From positions 227,365-291,364 of the forward strand of contig JAFUWF010000019.1 in the NCBI GenBank assembly GCA_017483575.1: a stretch of 64,000 nt of DNA, read 5' to 3'. The notes below the pieces were generated by a model. That model worked only from the letters and a program-made list of their open reading frames with translations. It made no database searches and was not told the origin of the DNA. A program made the translations under genes and the position numbers. The DNA is from Bacteroidales bacterium. GTDB taxonomy: Bacteria > Bacteroidota > Bacteroidia > Bacteroidales > P3. Below, one piece after another: positions 16,069-26,718 of this stretch; position 1 is the stretch's first letter, and each line of letters starts with the position of its first letter.

Positions 16069-17766
16069 ATGAACCTCACTAGCAACATCAAAGGCGACCT
16101 GTTCGGCGGAGTGACCGCCGGCATTGTCGCACTGCCTTTGGCTTTGGCCTTCGGCATACAGGCTTTCAGCGGCGTAGCCTCCCCCGACGCTGCTTCCATG
16201 GGCGCCTACGTGGGCCTCACGGGAGCCATGCTCCTCGGCTTCTTCGCCGCCCTCTTTGGCGGTACCCACAGCCAGATCAGCGGCCCCACGGGTCCCATGA
16301 CCGTCATCACCGCCACCCTCGTCTCCGGCGCCTGGGCCACCTCCGGCGGCAACATCTCTGAGGTGCTCATCTCCATGGCCCTCGCCGCCATCTTCTGCGG
16401 CCTGTTCCAGATCCTCTTCGGCATCATCAAAATCGGCAAGTACGTACGCTACATCCCTTATCCCGTCCTCTCCGGATTCATGAGCGGCATCGGCGTCATC
16501 ATCATTCTGCAGCAGCTCTATCCTCTTGTGGGACAGAATGGTAGCGGCTCCATGGTTGAGCAGCTTGCCGGCCTGCCCGCCGCTTTCTCGCACACCTCGC
16601 TTACGGCGCTCCTTCTCGGCATCGGCACCGTGGCCATCATCTACCTTTTCCCGTTGCTCACCAAGAAGGTGCCCTCCACCCTCGTGGCCCTCATCGTGAT
16701 GACGGTGGTTTCCCTCTTCATCAACATGGACGGCGTGGCCACCATAGGCGCCATCCCCTCCGGCCTGCCCAAGCCCTTCTTCCTGCACGACCAGGTTTCC
16801 CTTGCCGGCATCAACTGGGGCACCGTCCTCATCGCCGCCATCATCCCCGGTCTCACGCTGGCCGGCCTCGGTTCCATCGACACGCTGCTCACCTCCGTGG
16901 TGGCCGACAATATCACCAAGACCAAGCACAACTCCAACCGCGAACTGATAGGGCAGGGCATAGGCAACGCCGTTGCCGGCCTCTTCTGCGGCCTTCCCGG
17001 TGCCGGCGCCACCATGCGCACCGTGGTCAACGTCAAGAGCGGCGGCCGCACCCAGCTCTCCGGCATGGTGCACGCCCTGTTGCTGCTGGCCATCATGCTT
17101 GGCCTCGGCTCTGTGGTTCAGTATGTTCCGCTGTCGGTCCTCGCCGGTATCCTCATCACCGTGGGCTGGGGCATCATAGACTTCAAAGGCTTCAAGGACC
17201 TGCCCAAGATACCGCGTGCCGACGCCGTGGTGCTCATCGTGGTCTTCCTCGTCACCGTCTTCGTCGACCTCCTCACCGCTGTCGGCATAGGCATGGTCAT
17301 CGCCTGCGTGCTCTTCATGAAGCGCGCCTCCGACCTCGTAGAGGGCGGCTACAGCAGCCAGGAACTCACCAACTTCGACAAGGAAAGTCCCTGGGACGAC
17401 GAACACGGCATGCCCGACACCGTGGCCCACAAGATCTACGTCCAGCGCCTCAACGGCCCCATCTTCTTCGGCACCATCAACAAGTTCAAGGAGGTGATGG
17501 CCACCGTGCCTGCCGACGCCAAAATCGTCATCATCCGCATGCGCCTTGTCTCCTTCATGGACCAGAGCGGCCTCTACGCCATGGAGGAAGCCATCAAGGA
17601 AATCCAGGCCAACGGCACACAGGTCCTCATGACCATCATCCAGCCGCAGCCCATGTACATGCTGACCACCCACAAGGTCATCCCCGGCGTAGTGCCCGAA
17701 GACCACACCTTCAAGACCTTCGAGGACTGCACCGAATATCTGCGTAAACAATTAGAAAACAATTAA
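16069..17766 (+). CDS. SulP-family anion transporter with STAS domain
   Basis: 565 residues. The N-terminal ~410 residues are a polytopic membrane domain of SulP type (GDLFGGVTAGIVALPLALAF, THSQISGPTGPMTVI, GLTLAGLGSIDTLLTSVV, GNAVAGLFCGLPGAGAT). The C-terminal ~110 residues (IYVQRLNGPIFFGTINKF, KIVIIRMRLVSFMDQSGLYAM) are a cytoplasmic STAS domain. It probably moves sulfate or bicarbonate; the substrate cannot be told from sequence alone. The yebC gene follows after 4 bases. Confidence 0.9.
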   Translation: MNLTSNIKGDLFGGVTAGIVALPLALAFGIQAFSGVASPDAASMGAYVGLTGAMLLGFFAALFGGTHSQISGPTGPMTVITATLVSGAWATSGGNISEVLISMALAAIFCGLFQILFGIIKIGKYVRYIPYPVLSGFMSGIGVIIILQQLYPLVGQNGSGSMVEQLAGLPAAFSHTSLTALLLGIGTVAIIYLFPLLTKKVPSTLVALIVMTVVSLFINMDGVATIGAIPSGLPKPFFLHDQVSLAGINWGTVLIAAIIPGLTLAGLGSIDTLLTSVVADNITKTKHNSNRELIGQGIGNAVAGLFCGLPGAGATMRTVVNVKSGGRTQLSGMVHALLLLAIMLGLGSVVQYVPLSVLAGILITVGWGIIDFKGFKDLPKIPRADAVVLIVVFLVTVFVDLLTAVGIGMVIACVLFMKRASDLVEGGYSSQELTNFDKESPWDDEHGMPDTVAHKIYVQRLNGPIFFGTINKFKEVMATVPADAKIVIIRMRLVSFMDQSGLYAMEEAIKEIQANGTQVLMTIIQPQPMYMLTTHKVIPGVVPEDHTFKTFEDCTEYLRKQLENN

Positions 17767-17770
17767 TACT

Positions 17771-18481
17771 ATGGGAAGAGCATTTGAATACCGCAAAGCA
17801 CGCAAGCTCAAGCGGTGGGGCCACATGGCCCGGACATTCACTAAAATCGGCAAGGAGATAGAGCTCGCCGTCATCGCCGGCGGTCCCGACCCCTCCAGCA
17901 ACCTCCGCCTGCGTCTGCTCATGCAGACCGCCAAGAGCGAGTCCATGCCCAAGGACAACGTGGAACGCGCCATCAAGCGCGCCACCGAGAAGGACAAGTC
18001 CGCCTACAAGGAAGTGGTCTACGACGGCAAAGGCCCCCACGGCGTTGCCATCGTCGTCGAGACCGCCACCGACAACCCCACGCGCACCGTCGCCAATCTC
18101 CGCGCCGCCTTCGTGCGCGGCAAGGGCGAACTCGGCACCATGGGCATGAACGACTTCCTCTTCGAACGCAAGTGCTCCTTCGTTGTAGCCTGGCAGGACG
18201 GCATAGACATGGACGAACTGGAGCTCGAACTCATCGACTGCGACATCGACGAGGTCTTCCGCGACGAGGACGAAATCCTCATCTATGCCGACTTCGCCAA
18301 CTACGGTCCCATCTCCAAGTATCTGGAAGACAAGGGGCTTGAGATCAAGAGCTTCAAGTTTGAACGCATCCCGCTTTCCGTCCGCGAACTCTCCGAGGAG
18401 GAACAGGAGGATGTCAACGGCCTCATCGAGCGCCTCGAGAACGACGACGACGTGGTCAACGTTTTCCACAACATGGCCTGA
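17771..18481 (+). CDS. YebC/PmpR-family protein
   Basis: 236 residues with the family start MGRAFEYRKARKLKRWGHMA, then FTKIGKEIELAV, SKSESMPKDNVERAIKRATE-like and YDGKGPHGVAIVVE segments. YebC proteins were described as transcription regulators, and more recently some have been linked to relief of ribosome stalling at proline-rich stretches. Length and domain order are normal. Confidence 0.9.
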   Translation: MGRAFEYRKARKLKRWGHMARTFTKIGKEIELAVIAGGPDPSSNLRLRLLMQTAKSESMPKDNVERAIKRATEKDKSAYKEVVYDGKGPHGVAIVVETATDNPTRTVANLRAAFVRGKGELGTMGMNDFLFERKCSFVVAWQDGIDMDELELELIDCDIDEVFRDEDEILIYADFANYGPISKYLEDKGLEIKSFKFERIPLSVRELSEEEQEDVNGLIERLENDDDVVNVFHNMA

Positions 18482-18486
18482 CACAG

Positions 18487-18945
18487 ATGAGACGCCTCCT
18501 CCTAGCCATCGCCATGCTGGTAGGCCTCGGCCTGCCCGCCGTAGCACAGAACACGCTGAACAACAGTGCCGACAACATTGTCGGCACTTATTCCGGCAAA
18601 CAGGGCGACGACCGCTTCCGCGCCAAAATCGTCAAGCTTACCAACGGCACCTATCGCGCCCAGGTCGTCTGGCTCGAACACGACCGCGACGCCAAGGGGA
18701 ACAAGCTCCTAGACACCAAGAACCCGGACAAATCGCTCCGCAACACCCCTGCCGACCGTATCGTCCTCTTCTCGGGTCTCAGGTACAACGCTTCCAAACA
18801 ACGTTGGGACGACACCAAAATCTATGACCCTCAGCGCGGTATCCGCGCCAAGCTCACCGTCTGGTTCACCTCCGACGGCCGTCTGGCCCTCAAAGGTTCC
18901 CTCTGGGGACTGAGCGAAACCGTCTATTGGAACAAGTTGGATTGA
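18487..18945 (+). CDS. DUF2147 exported protein
   Basis: 152 residues with a signal peptide (cleavage near AVAQ). The mature domain (NIVGTYSGKQGDDRFRAKIV, YRAQVVWLEHDRDAKG, LRYNASKQRWDDTKIYDPQRG, LALKGSLWGLSETVYWNKL) matches DUF2147, a calycin-like periplasmic family of unknown function. It starts 5 bases after yebC. Confidence 0.85.
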   Translation: MRRLLLAIAMLVGLGLPAVAQNTLNNSADNIVGTYSGKQGDDRFRAKIVKLTNGTYRAQVVWLEHDRDAKGNKLLDTKNPDKSLRNTPADRIVLFSGLRYNASKQRWDDTKIYDPQRGIRAKLTVWFTSDGRLALKGSLWGLSETVYWNKLD

Positions 18946-19163
18946 CCCTGCCCCAAACGGGGTCAAAGAGGTAATGGGGCAAAGAGGCCTTTCCGTTGGT
19001 GCAGAGAGGGGGGTAAAAGGCGAGTGGGAACGGTTTTGAAGCGTGGTACGCGACAAAAAAATGACATTCGACAAGTGGTTGATTGATACAAAATTGCAAC
19101 GTTGTTTGCCTGACGGGGGAAAATAAATGAAAAAAATATGTGTGCTATTTGCCATTTTATTCG

Positions 19164-19171
19164 TATCTTTG
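19164..19171 (+). promoter_or_regulatory. Bacteroidota promoter core
   Basis: TATCTTTG followed by CACCCGAA, 40 bases before the gene at 19212. The match to a -33 element is weak. Confidence 0.65.
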
Positions 19172-19211
19172 CACCCGAATTTTGTAGTGTAAACAAAAAA
19201 GAATTATTTAT

Positions 19212-19913
19212 ATGAAAGTTAAAACTATCATCCAAATCGTCCTGGCCGTTGCTATCGTCGGCCTGGCTTATCTGGTCTACAACAGCATCCAGAAACCGAT
19301 GCGTTTCGACAACGAGTACACGAAGCGTCGCGACGCCTGCGCCGAGAAGCTGAAGAGCATCCGCACCCTTGAGGAGGCGTACAAGCTGACCTACGGCACC
19401 TATTGCGGCAGTTTCGACACCCTGATCAACCGCCTGATGACGGAGGACAGCATGAAGGTTGTCAGCAAGGTGAACAACTACGACAAGATTCCCGAGGGCG
19501 TGGACATCAACGAGGTTCCGGAAAGCGAAGCCATCAAGAATGGTTGGACCACCCGTGTGGAAGTGTTTGTCAACCCCATCGCCAAGTTGCGCGAGGACAA
19601 GAAGCTCCCCATCGTCGATGCCGTTACGGGCAAGACCCGCCAGCTGACGGACGAGGAGATTGCCAATCTGCGCTTCGTCCCCTACCCCAAGGGCGAGAAG
19701 AACGAGTTCCAGCTGCAGGCCGGCCTGCTCGAGAAGAGTGGCTTCATGGTGCCCGTGTTCGAGTGCAAGGTGGACATGGAGGTGCTGCTGAAAGACCTGG
19801 ACGAGCAGCTCGTGGTGAACAAGATTGCCGAAATCCACGAGGTGAAGGATCGCTATGCCGGTTGGAAGGTTGGCGACATGACCCAGGCTGTCACCGATGG
19901 TAACTTTGAATAA
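19212..19913 (+). CDS. Membrane-anchored protein of unknown function
   Basis: 233 residues: one N-terminal membrane helix (about 4-25: IIQIVLAVAIVGLAYLVYN), then a soluble, charged domain beginning RRDACAEKLKSIRTLEEAYK, which resembles the stalk of pseudopilin-like proteins (the helix, then a region reading out a length of sample data). The rest (QLTDEEIANLRFVPYPKG, QLQAGLLEKSGFMVPVFE) is not recognised. It seems to be conserved in Bacteroidales next to DUF3822-rsmD, which follow here. Periplasmic location is inferred. Confidence 0.6.
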   Translation: MKVKTIIQIVLAVAIVGLAYLVYNSIQKPMRFDNEYTKRRDACAEKLKSIRTLEEAYKLTYGTYCGSFDTLINRLMTEDSMKVVSKVNNYDKIPEGVDINEVPESEAIKNGWTTRVEVFVNPIAKLREDKKLPIVDAVTGKTRQLTDEEIANLRFVPYPKGEKNEFQLQAGLLEKSGFMVPVFECKVDMEVLLKDLDEQLVVNKIAEIHEVKDRYAGWKVGDMTQAVTDGNFE

Positions 19914-19921
19914 TATTTAAT

Positions 19922-20737
19922 ATGTATCGCTGCAAGACTCTCATTGTTACCGAGAAAGAGACACCTTCCAGCGAAAAGAGATTATCCATTTGCCTTCGGT
20001 CAAATGGATTTTCTTTTTCGGAAGTGACAGTCGCGGGCGTTCTGCTGACTTTCGGCGAGGCCGAGGGGCAGCATGCCTCCTCGATGACCGTTGTGATGGC
20101 CGACGTGAAGGCCTTCTTCGCCTCCGTGGGAGTGCGTCCGTTGGGCTATGCCTCGATGGAGCTCATAGTGCAGAGCGACCAGAGTGTGTGGGTCCCGGAC
20201 GAGCTCTATAGTCCCGCGGCGCATCGCCAGTACCTGAAGCTTGTCGGCAGCGATGCCACGGCCATCATGGCCACACCCTGCAAGACGCTGGGGGCCACGG
20301 CCGTATATGCCGCCGACGATGCCATAGGGATGGCTTTCAAGGTGGCGTTGCCGGGTTTGGCGGTGATGAACCAGCATGTGAAGCTGGCCTCGTTGGGCCT
20401 GGAGCGCCGGAGCGAGCAGCATCCGTTGCTGCTGACGCACTGGCGCGAGGGCGTGATAGACTTTGCCGCTTTCCGCGACGGCCGCTACATCTATGGCAAC
20501 ACGGTGCCTTGCGCCTCGGACAGCGAGGCGCAGTTCCACACGGTCGAGGTGTTGAAGAGCTTCGGCCTGGAGAACAGCGGCACGGAACTGTTGATGTGCG
20601 GCGACGTGGGAAGGGAGCGTTTCGCGCTGCTGCGTCCATATTTCCCGCAGGCCACGCTCTATACGGGGAGCCACACGTCGTACCTCAACCCCGCCTTCAA
20701 GACCCTCCACACCTACCGCAATGCGTTGATACTATAA
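19922..20737 (+). CDS. DUF3822 family protein
   Basis: 271 residues, soluble. The layout (early SICLRSNGFSFSEV, central ASMELIVQSDQSVWVPDELY, later DGRYIYGNTVPCAS and LLMCGDVGRERFALLRPYF) fits DUF3822, a Bacteroidota family with an actin/ASKHA-like fold that usually lies upstream of rsmD, as here. Function unknown. Confidence 0.78.
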   Translation: MYRCKTLIVTEKETPSSEKRLSICLRSNGFSFSEVTVAGVLLTFGEAEGQHASSMTVVMADVKAFFASVGVRPLGYASMELIVQSDQSVWVPDELYSPAAHRQYLKLVGSDATAIMATPCKTLGATAVYAADDAIGMAFKVALPGLAVMNQHVKLASLGLERRSEQHPLLLTHWREGVIDFAAFRDGRYIYGNTVPCASDSEAQFHTVEVLKSFGLENSGTELLMCGDVGRERFALLRPYFPQATLYTGSHTSYLNPAFKTLHTYRNALIL

Positions 20738-20756
20738 GGAGAAGGAGACAAGAAAA

Positions 20757-21305
20757 ATGAGGATTATCGCTGGAAACCTGAAGGGGCGTCGCCTCAATCC
20801 ACCTGCCAATCTGCCTGTGCGTCCCACCACCGATATGGCACGCGAGAGCCTTTTCAACATATTGAACAACTATGTGGACTACGAGGAGTGCACGGTGATG
20901 GACCTTTTCTCCGGCACCGGAGCCGTGGCAATAGAGTTCATTTCGCGTGGCGTGAAAGAGGTGACGGCCGTTGACATCAACAATGCCTGCACGGAGTACA
21001 TCAAGAGCGAAGCCGTGCGTCTGAGCTTGCGCAACCTGCATGTGGTCCGCACGGACGTCTTCGACCTGCTGAAGAGGGCCAACCGCAAGTTCGACATCGT
21101 CTTTGCGGACCCGCCATATGCGCTGGAGAACCTCGCCGCGTTGCCCGATATGGTGTTTGGCAGCGAGGTGCTGACGGAGGATGGTATCTTCATCCTGGAG
21201 CATCCGAGGGAGTACAGCTTCGAGGAGCATCCGCGTTTCTGGCAGCATCGCAACTATGGCAAGGTGAATTTCACCTTCTTCGCCATGCAACTCGACAACG
21301 AATAA
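20757..21305 (+). CDS. rsmD: 16S rRNA (guanine966-N2)-methyltransferase RsmD
   Basis: 182 residues. Motifs: [28 protein letters not shown], the SAM-binding loop [13 protein letters not shown] and the catalytic FADPPYAL. It methylates G966 of 16S rRNA during 30S assembly. AAGGAG lies upstream of the start. Confidence 0.92.
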   Translation: MRIIAGNLKGRRLNPPANLPVRPTTDMARESLFNILNNYVDYEECTVMDLFSGTGAVAIEFISRGVKEVTAVDINNACTEYIKSEAVRLSLRNLHVVRTDVFDLLKRANRKFDIVFADPPYALENLAALPDMVFGSEVLTEDGIFILEHPREYSFEEHPRFWQHRNYGKVNFTFFAMQLDNE

Positions 21306-21318
21306 AACAATTCATTAT

Positions 21319-22266
21319 ATGAAAGCAGTAGTAAAAACCAACTTCAATTTTCCGAAACAGAAGAGCCTCTATGTGGGCAAGGTGCGCGATGTGTACAACA
21401 TCGACGACAAGTATATGGCCATGGTGGTCAGCGACCGTATCTCGGCCTTCGACGTAGTGTTGCCCAAGGGTATCCCCTACAAAGGCCAGGTACTGAACCA
21501 GATTGCCGCCAAGTTTCTGGATGCCACCGCCGACATCCTGCCCAACTGGAAGCTGGCGACCCCCGACCCGATGGTCACCGTAGGCCTGAAGTGCGAAGGT
21601 TTCCGCGTGGAAATGATTGTCCGTGGCTACCTGGCTGGCAGTGCCTGGCGTGAGTATAAGGCCGGCGCCCGCACCCTCTGCGGCGTGCCGCTGCCCGAAG
21701 GCATGGTGGAGAACCAGAAGTTCCCCACGCCCATCGTCACTCCCACCACCAAGGCCGACGAGGGCCACGACGAGAATATCAGCCGCGAGGAGATTATCCG
21801 TACGGGTCTCGTGAGCAAGGAGGACTACGACCAGCTGGAACGCTACGCCCTGCAGCTCTTTGAGCGTGGTACCAAGATTGCCGCCGAGAAAGGTCTGATC
21901 CTGGTGGACACCAAATATGAATTCGGCAAGCGTGACGGCAAGATCTACCTCATCGACGAAATCCACACCCCCGACAGCAGCCGTTATTTCTATGCCGAGG
22001 GCTACGAGGAGCGCCTGAAGAAGGGCGAGCACCAGCGTCAGCTCAGCAAGGAGTTCGTGCGTGAATGGCTGATGGACAACGGTTTCCAGGGTAAGGAAGG
22101 CCAGCAGGTGCCCGAGATGACCGAGGAGATTGTCAACAGCATCAGCGACCGCTACATCGAACTCTACGAGCACATCACCGGCGAGAAGTTCCAGAAAGCC
22201 GACGACTGCGCCGATGTGGCCGCCCGCATCGAGAAGAATGTTACCGACTATCTGGCCACCCTCTGA
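21319..22266 (+). CDS. purC: Phosphoribosylaminoimidazole-succinocarboxamide synthase
   Basis: 315 residues, closely matching the Bacteroidales PurC form ([69 protein letters not shown]). It joins aspartate to CAIR in purine synthesis using ATP. Its stop overlaps the CYTH start (TGATG). Confidence 0.95.
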   Translation: MKAVVKTNFNFPKQKSLYVGKVRDVYNIDDKYMAMVVSDRISAFDVVLPKGIPYKGQVLNQIAAKFLDATADILPNWKLATPDPMVTVGLKCEGFRVEMIVRGYLAGSAWREYKAGARTLCGVPLPEGMVENQKFPTPIVTPTTKADEGHDENISREEIIRTGLVSKEDYDQLERYALQLFERGTKIAAEKGLILVDTKYEFGKRDGKIYLIDEIHTPDSSRYFYAEGYEERLKKGEHQRQLSKEFVREWLMDNGFQGKEGQQVPEMTEEIVNSISDRYIELYEHITGEKFQKADDCADVAARIEKNVTDYLATL

Positions 22267-22778
22267 TGGAGATAGAACGGAAATACCTTGTTCGCTCGCT
22301 TCCAAACGATTTGGACAGTTATTCTCATGTAGAGATTGAACAAGGCTACCTATGCACATCGCCCACCTTGCGTATCCGCAGGATGGGCGATGCGTATATC
22401 CTCACAGTGAAGGAGAACCGCCATTCCTCTGTCACCACGGCCATTGTCAACCGCGAGGAGGAGTTTACCCTTGCGGAGGACAAGTATCTGATGCTCCGCT
22501 CCAAATGCGAGGGCATCCTGGTCAGCAAGACACGCTATCGCATTCCATTAGGTATGAGGTCTGAGGTAGGAGGTCAGGGGCCAACGGAGCAGGTGGCCGA
22601 GCTCGACATCTTCCACAGCGTTCATGAAGGATTGCGCCTCGTCGAGGTGGAGTTTCGGACGGCGGAGGAGGCGAATGCCTTTACTCCTCCAGCGTGGTTC
22701 GGGGAAGATGTTTCGAACGACCGTCGCTACCGCAACAGCTGGCTTTCCATGAACAAAATAGGGGAAATGTCATTATGA
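22266..22778 (+). CDS. CYTH-domain protein with repeat-derived insertion
   Basis: 170 residues. The N-terminal MEIERKYLV is the ExExK motif of CYTH (triphosphate tunnel) enzymes, and further conserved pieces are LRIRRMGDAYILTVK and TRYRIPL. These bind triphosphates or polyphosphate-like ligands; the substrate is unknown here. Between TRYRIPL and AELDIFH lies an extra stretch of about 15 residues (GMRSEVGGQGPTEQV) encoded by four degenerate 7-bp units, which looks like an in-frame insertion into a surface loop. It overlaps the next gene by ATGA. Confidence 0.8.
   Translation: MEIERKYLVRSLPNDLDSYSHVEIEQGYLCTSPTLRIRRMGDAYILTVKENRHSSVTTAIVNREEEFTLAEDKYLMLRSKCEGILVSKTRYRIPLGMRSEVGGQGPTEQVAELDIFHSVHEGLRLVEVEFRTAEEANAFTPPAWFGEDVSNDRRYRNSWLSMNKIGEMSL
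22551..22578. repeat. Heptamer array (GGTNNGA)4 inside CYTH gene
   Basis: GGTATGA, GGTCTGA, GGTAGGA, GGTCAGG, in tandem within coding sequence. Confidence 0.75.
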
Positions 22779-23899
22779 AGAAAGAGATATTAGCATTGGC
22801 AATTTTGCTGTTTTTGGGTGCAGGTATGGCCACAGCCCAAGAGGAGGCCGACGGCCTGCCGACGATAGCGCCCACCTACGACAGCATTTTCAGCATGGTG
22901 CAGAACAAAAAAGGACCATGCTATTACGACAAGTTGGCGAAACGCTTTCTGCGTGCCGACACAACGCTGGGTTTGCAGGAGCTGCGCTGTCTCTACTACG
23001 GATATCCAGTGCAGAAGGGGTTCGATCCATACTCGAGAAGTGCTGAGCAGGAAGCGGTTACGGATATTCTGCACGGCGACAATGTGAGCGAGGCCGACTT
23101 CAAGCGTGCATACAAGATTGCCGAAAAAGGGCTTGCCAAGAAGCCGTCGGACCTTATCCTGGCCTATTGGAAAGTCATAGCGGCCTACTACGGATTTGGC
23201 GAAGAAAGCAAGGAGTTTAGACGGTCGCAAATACAGTTTGAGATGCTGCAGGTTGCCACTGCCTCGTCTGGTCGTGGTACGGCCGAGAGTCCTTTTTTCA
23301 TTACATCGGTCAGACATTCGTATATGATAATGAATATCATGGGTCTGCATCCGAAGATGCAGATGCTGGTTTATGACACGGTCCATGGTTACACCTGCGA
23401 TGCATTCCCGGTTGAGGACGATGAAGGAAACGCTGACACGCTGTATTTCGAAGTGAGTCAGTGTATGAGGTTCTGGACCATGGGTGAACAAGAAGAAGCG
23501 GCCAAGGTGAGGCAGAAAGTGAGGATTGAGGACGGTACACATTTCATACTCAGGCCACACTCGATAAAAAGGGAAAAAAGCAAGTTCGACATTGTGCTGA
23601 TGGAGACGTACAACAAGCCCCTGAGCATCCACTCCACCGACAGTCTGTTTTCAGAACAGGGAGAAGCGGGCACCATCGAGGGCTATTTCGGCTACGATGC
23701 CGACACTACGCACACGCTGTTCATCACCAAGAACCGTTGTTCGAAGGCAGTGGATTTCGACAGCGACATATATTATTACGAAGCGATGCAATGGCAGTCG
23801 ACCAGCAACCACGGCAACTGGCCCGGGGCAGTGGGTGTGGAGATTTGGGCGGGCCGCATTTCGTTTATCAACATCAGTAACCTGCGCCGCAAGAAATAG
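22775..23899 (+). CDS. DUF4919 exported protein
   Basis: 374 residues with a signal peptide (cleavage near ATAQ, about residue 21). The early domain (YDSIFSMVQNKKGPCYYDKLAKRFLRADTTL region, LRCLYYGYPVQKGFDPY, AEKGLAKKPSDLILAYWKV) fits DUF4919, a Bacteroidota family of unknown function. The second half is charged and not recognised. ATG 22775 overlaps the CYTH stop. Confidence 0.72.
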   Translation: MKKEILALAILLFLGAGMATAQEEADGLPTIAPTYDSIFSMVQNKKGPCYYDKLAKRFLRADTTLGLQELRCLYYGYPVQKGFDPYSRSAEQEAVTDILHGDNVSEADFKRAYKIAEKGLAKKPSDLILAYWKVIAAYYGFGEESKEFRRSQIQFEMLQVATASSGRGTAESPFFITSVRHSYMIMNIMGLHPKMQMLVYDTVHGYTCDAFPVEDDEGNADTLYFEVSQCMRFWTMGEQEEAAKVRQKVRIEDGTHFILRPHSIKREKSKFDIVLMETYNKPLSIHSTDSLFSEQGEAGTIEGYFGYDADTTHTLFITKNRCSKAVDFDSDIYYYEAMQWQSTSNHGNWPGAVGVEIWAGRISFINISNLRRKK

Positions 23900-23902
23900 T
23901 TC

Positions 23903-25296
<1,394 letters not shown>

Positions 25297-25321
<25 letters not shown>

Positions 25322-26202
25322 TTACCCTGCTCCTCATCTGGAGCGCCGGCATCTTGCCGGCATCACCCGTTGCCGTCCTCCATGCGCAGGACACCACCTA
25401 TGCCCGCCACATTATCCGCGACCTCACGGCGCCCTCGATGTATGGGCGCGGCATGCAGAATAGGGGAGACTCCATTGCCGCCGACTATGTGCGCAACGAG
25501 CTGAAGGCCATGGGGGTAAAACCCCTATGCAAGGACTACTACCAGTACTTCCATTTTCCGAACACCACATCGCGGCCGCCCATCGTCAAGGCGGGCTACC
25601 GTTCGCAGAACGTCTGCGGCTACCTGCCCGGCGAGACGGATACGATGATAGTCTTCACTGCTCACTATGAGCACCTTGGCATGCACGGCGACACCATCTT
25701 CTTCGGAGCCCACGATAACGCCAGCGGCACAGCGGCGGTGCTCGACATGGCACGCATGCTCTCCGCCCAACCGAGGCACTACACCTACGTCTTCCTCTTC
25801 TTCGGCGGCGAGGAGGCAGGGCTCGTCGGCAGCGGCTTTTTTGCCGACATGCCGCTCATCAAGATGAACAAGGTCAAGCTATTGGTGAACATCGATCTCT
25901 TCTGTGGCGGCGACGAGGGCCTGATAGTCGTCAACGCCAACGCCCGCGAGACGAAGCCCTACGTCGACCTCCTGCAGCGCATTAACGACGAGCGTGGCTA
26001 CGCCGCCAAGATCGGCCGTCGTGACAACGCTGCGAACAGTGACCACTACTACCTCAGCCAGTACTGCCCCGCCATCTTCATCTACACCCTCGGCGGCCCC
26101 TATGGCGGCTACCACAGCCCCACCGACACCTGCGACGACTGTGGCCTCGGCAACTACCCCCGATTCCTTACCCTCCTGCGCTCCTTCCTCGAAGCGTTGT
26201 AA
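25297..26202 (+). CDS. M28-family zinc aminopeptidase-like protein
   Basis: 301 residues with a signal peptide (1-31). Zinc-ligand motifs of M28 peptidases are visible: FTAHYEHLG (His), GAHDNASGTAAVLDMAR (bridging Asp), FFGGEEAGLVGS (Glu-Glu) and GGYHSPTDT (His). An Asp in NIDLF is also placed as expected. It should be a periplasmic or surface peptidase. The signal-peptide region contains a copy of a dispersed hairpin repeat, read as SAGILPAS. The start overlaps the carrier gene. Confidence 0.85.
25336..25359. repeat. Dispersed GCCGGCATCYTGCCGGC hairpin, copy 1
   Basis: GGAGCGCCGGCATCTTGCCG then GCAT. A near-identical copy lies at 37109-37131. Here it encodes part of a signal peptide. Confidence 0.7.
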
Positions 26203-26231
26203 ACAAAAAGTGTTAAATTATTCGTTTGTTG

Positions 26232-26327
26232 TTACTTATTTACCTGTGGACTCTGGTATGTTTGGAGTAGGTTGATGGCCTCAAGGATACGTTCCAGACG
26301 CATTTTGTCTTTACTGCGCTCTCTCAT
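26232..26327 (-). pseudogene. HepT-like toxin, truncated
   Basis: A 31-codon reading frame, MRERSKDKMRLERILEAINL and a short tail, resembles the first helix of HepT (DUF86) toxins, which normally have about 110 residues. The remainder and its catalytic R-x4-H-x-Y motif are absent. It overlaps the end of the nucleotidyltransferase remnant, which is the normal gene order of MntA-HepT pairs. Confidence 0.65.
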
Positions 26328-26576
26328 ACAGCAATATTCTGTCGTTTTCGGCCGTCTCGCGTGCAAAAGGAAGCAGGCCTTTTTCTGTCACGAGGTCAAC
26401 CTGTTTGTTCAGCATGTCTTACAATGCCAATCTCATGCCGCTAAAACGGAATAACCCGACGTGGGCCGACCTGTCGAGCTTGATCATTATGTCAACGTCG
26501 TTGTCCTCGCGCTCCTCGCCACGGGCTGCGTGACGAAGTAGTCGGCGATGGTTTCTGTCATTTCCTGAGTACTCAT
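26311..26576 (-). pseudogene. MntA-like nucleotidyltransferase antitoxin, decayed
   Basis: From ATG 26576 the frame reads MSTQEMTETIADYFVTQPV and then hits a stop. Another frame continues GEEREDNDVDIMIKLDRSAH, a stop in place of the expected Glu, then DMLNKQVDLVTEKGLLPFAR and ENDRILLYERAQ. The segment that should hold the GSxAR catalytic motif is missing, so there is a deletion with a frameshift plus a nonsense mutation. A degraded promoter (TATCTCTGC) precedes it. Confidence 0.8.
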
Positions 26577-26647
26577 TTCAAGGTGCAGAGATACGAATAA
26601 GAATCGAACTGGCATAATATATTTTGTCAGTTCAATAAAAAGTTGTA

Positions 26648-26685
26648 TAAAAAAAAGCCCCGGGCCGTAGAGGGGGCTCGGGGCT
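26648..26685 (-). terminator. Rho-independent terminator
   Basis: On the minus strand, AGCCCCG (26685-26679) pairs with CGGGGCT (26662-26656), and seven or more T follow. It ends the pyrB-pyrI-membrane-protein transcript. Confidence 0.85.
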
Positions 26686-26718
26686 GTGGCGTGTGTGATG
26701 GCCTGGTCGAGAGAGGGC

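Noticed and set aside
16054-17751. A 565-codon minus-strand frame opposite the SulP gene
   Set aside because: It mirrors the SulP frame almost exactly, and the translation is His/Gly/Asp-rich without any domain.
18941-18967. Terminator after the DUF2147 gene
   Set aside because: TTGACCC/GGGTCAA forms a hairpin, but no T tract follows.
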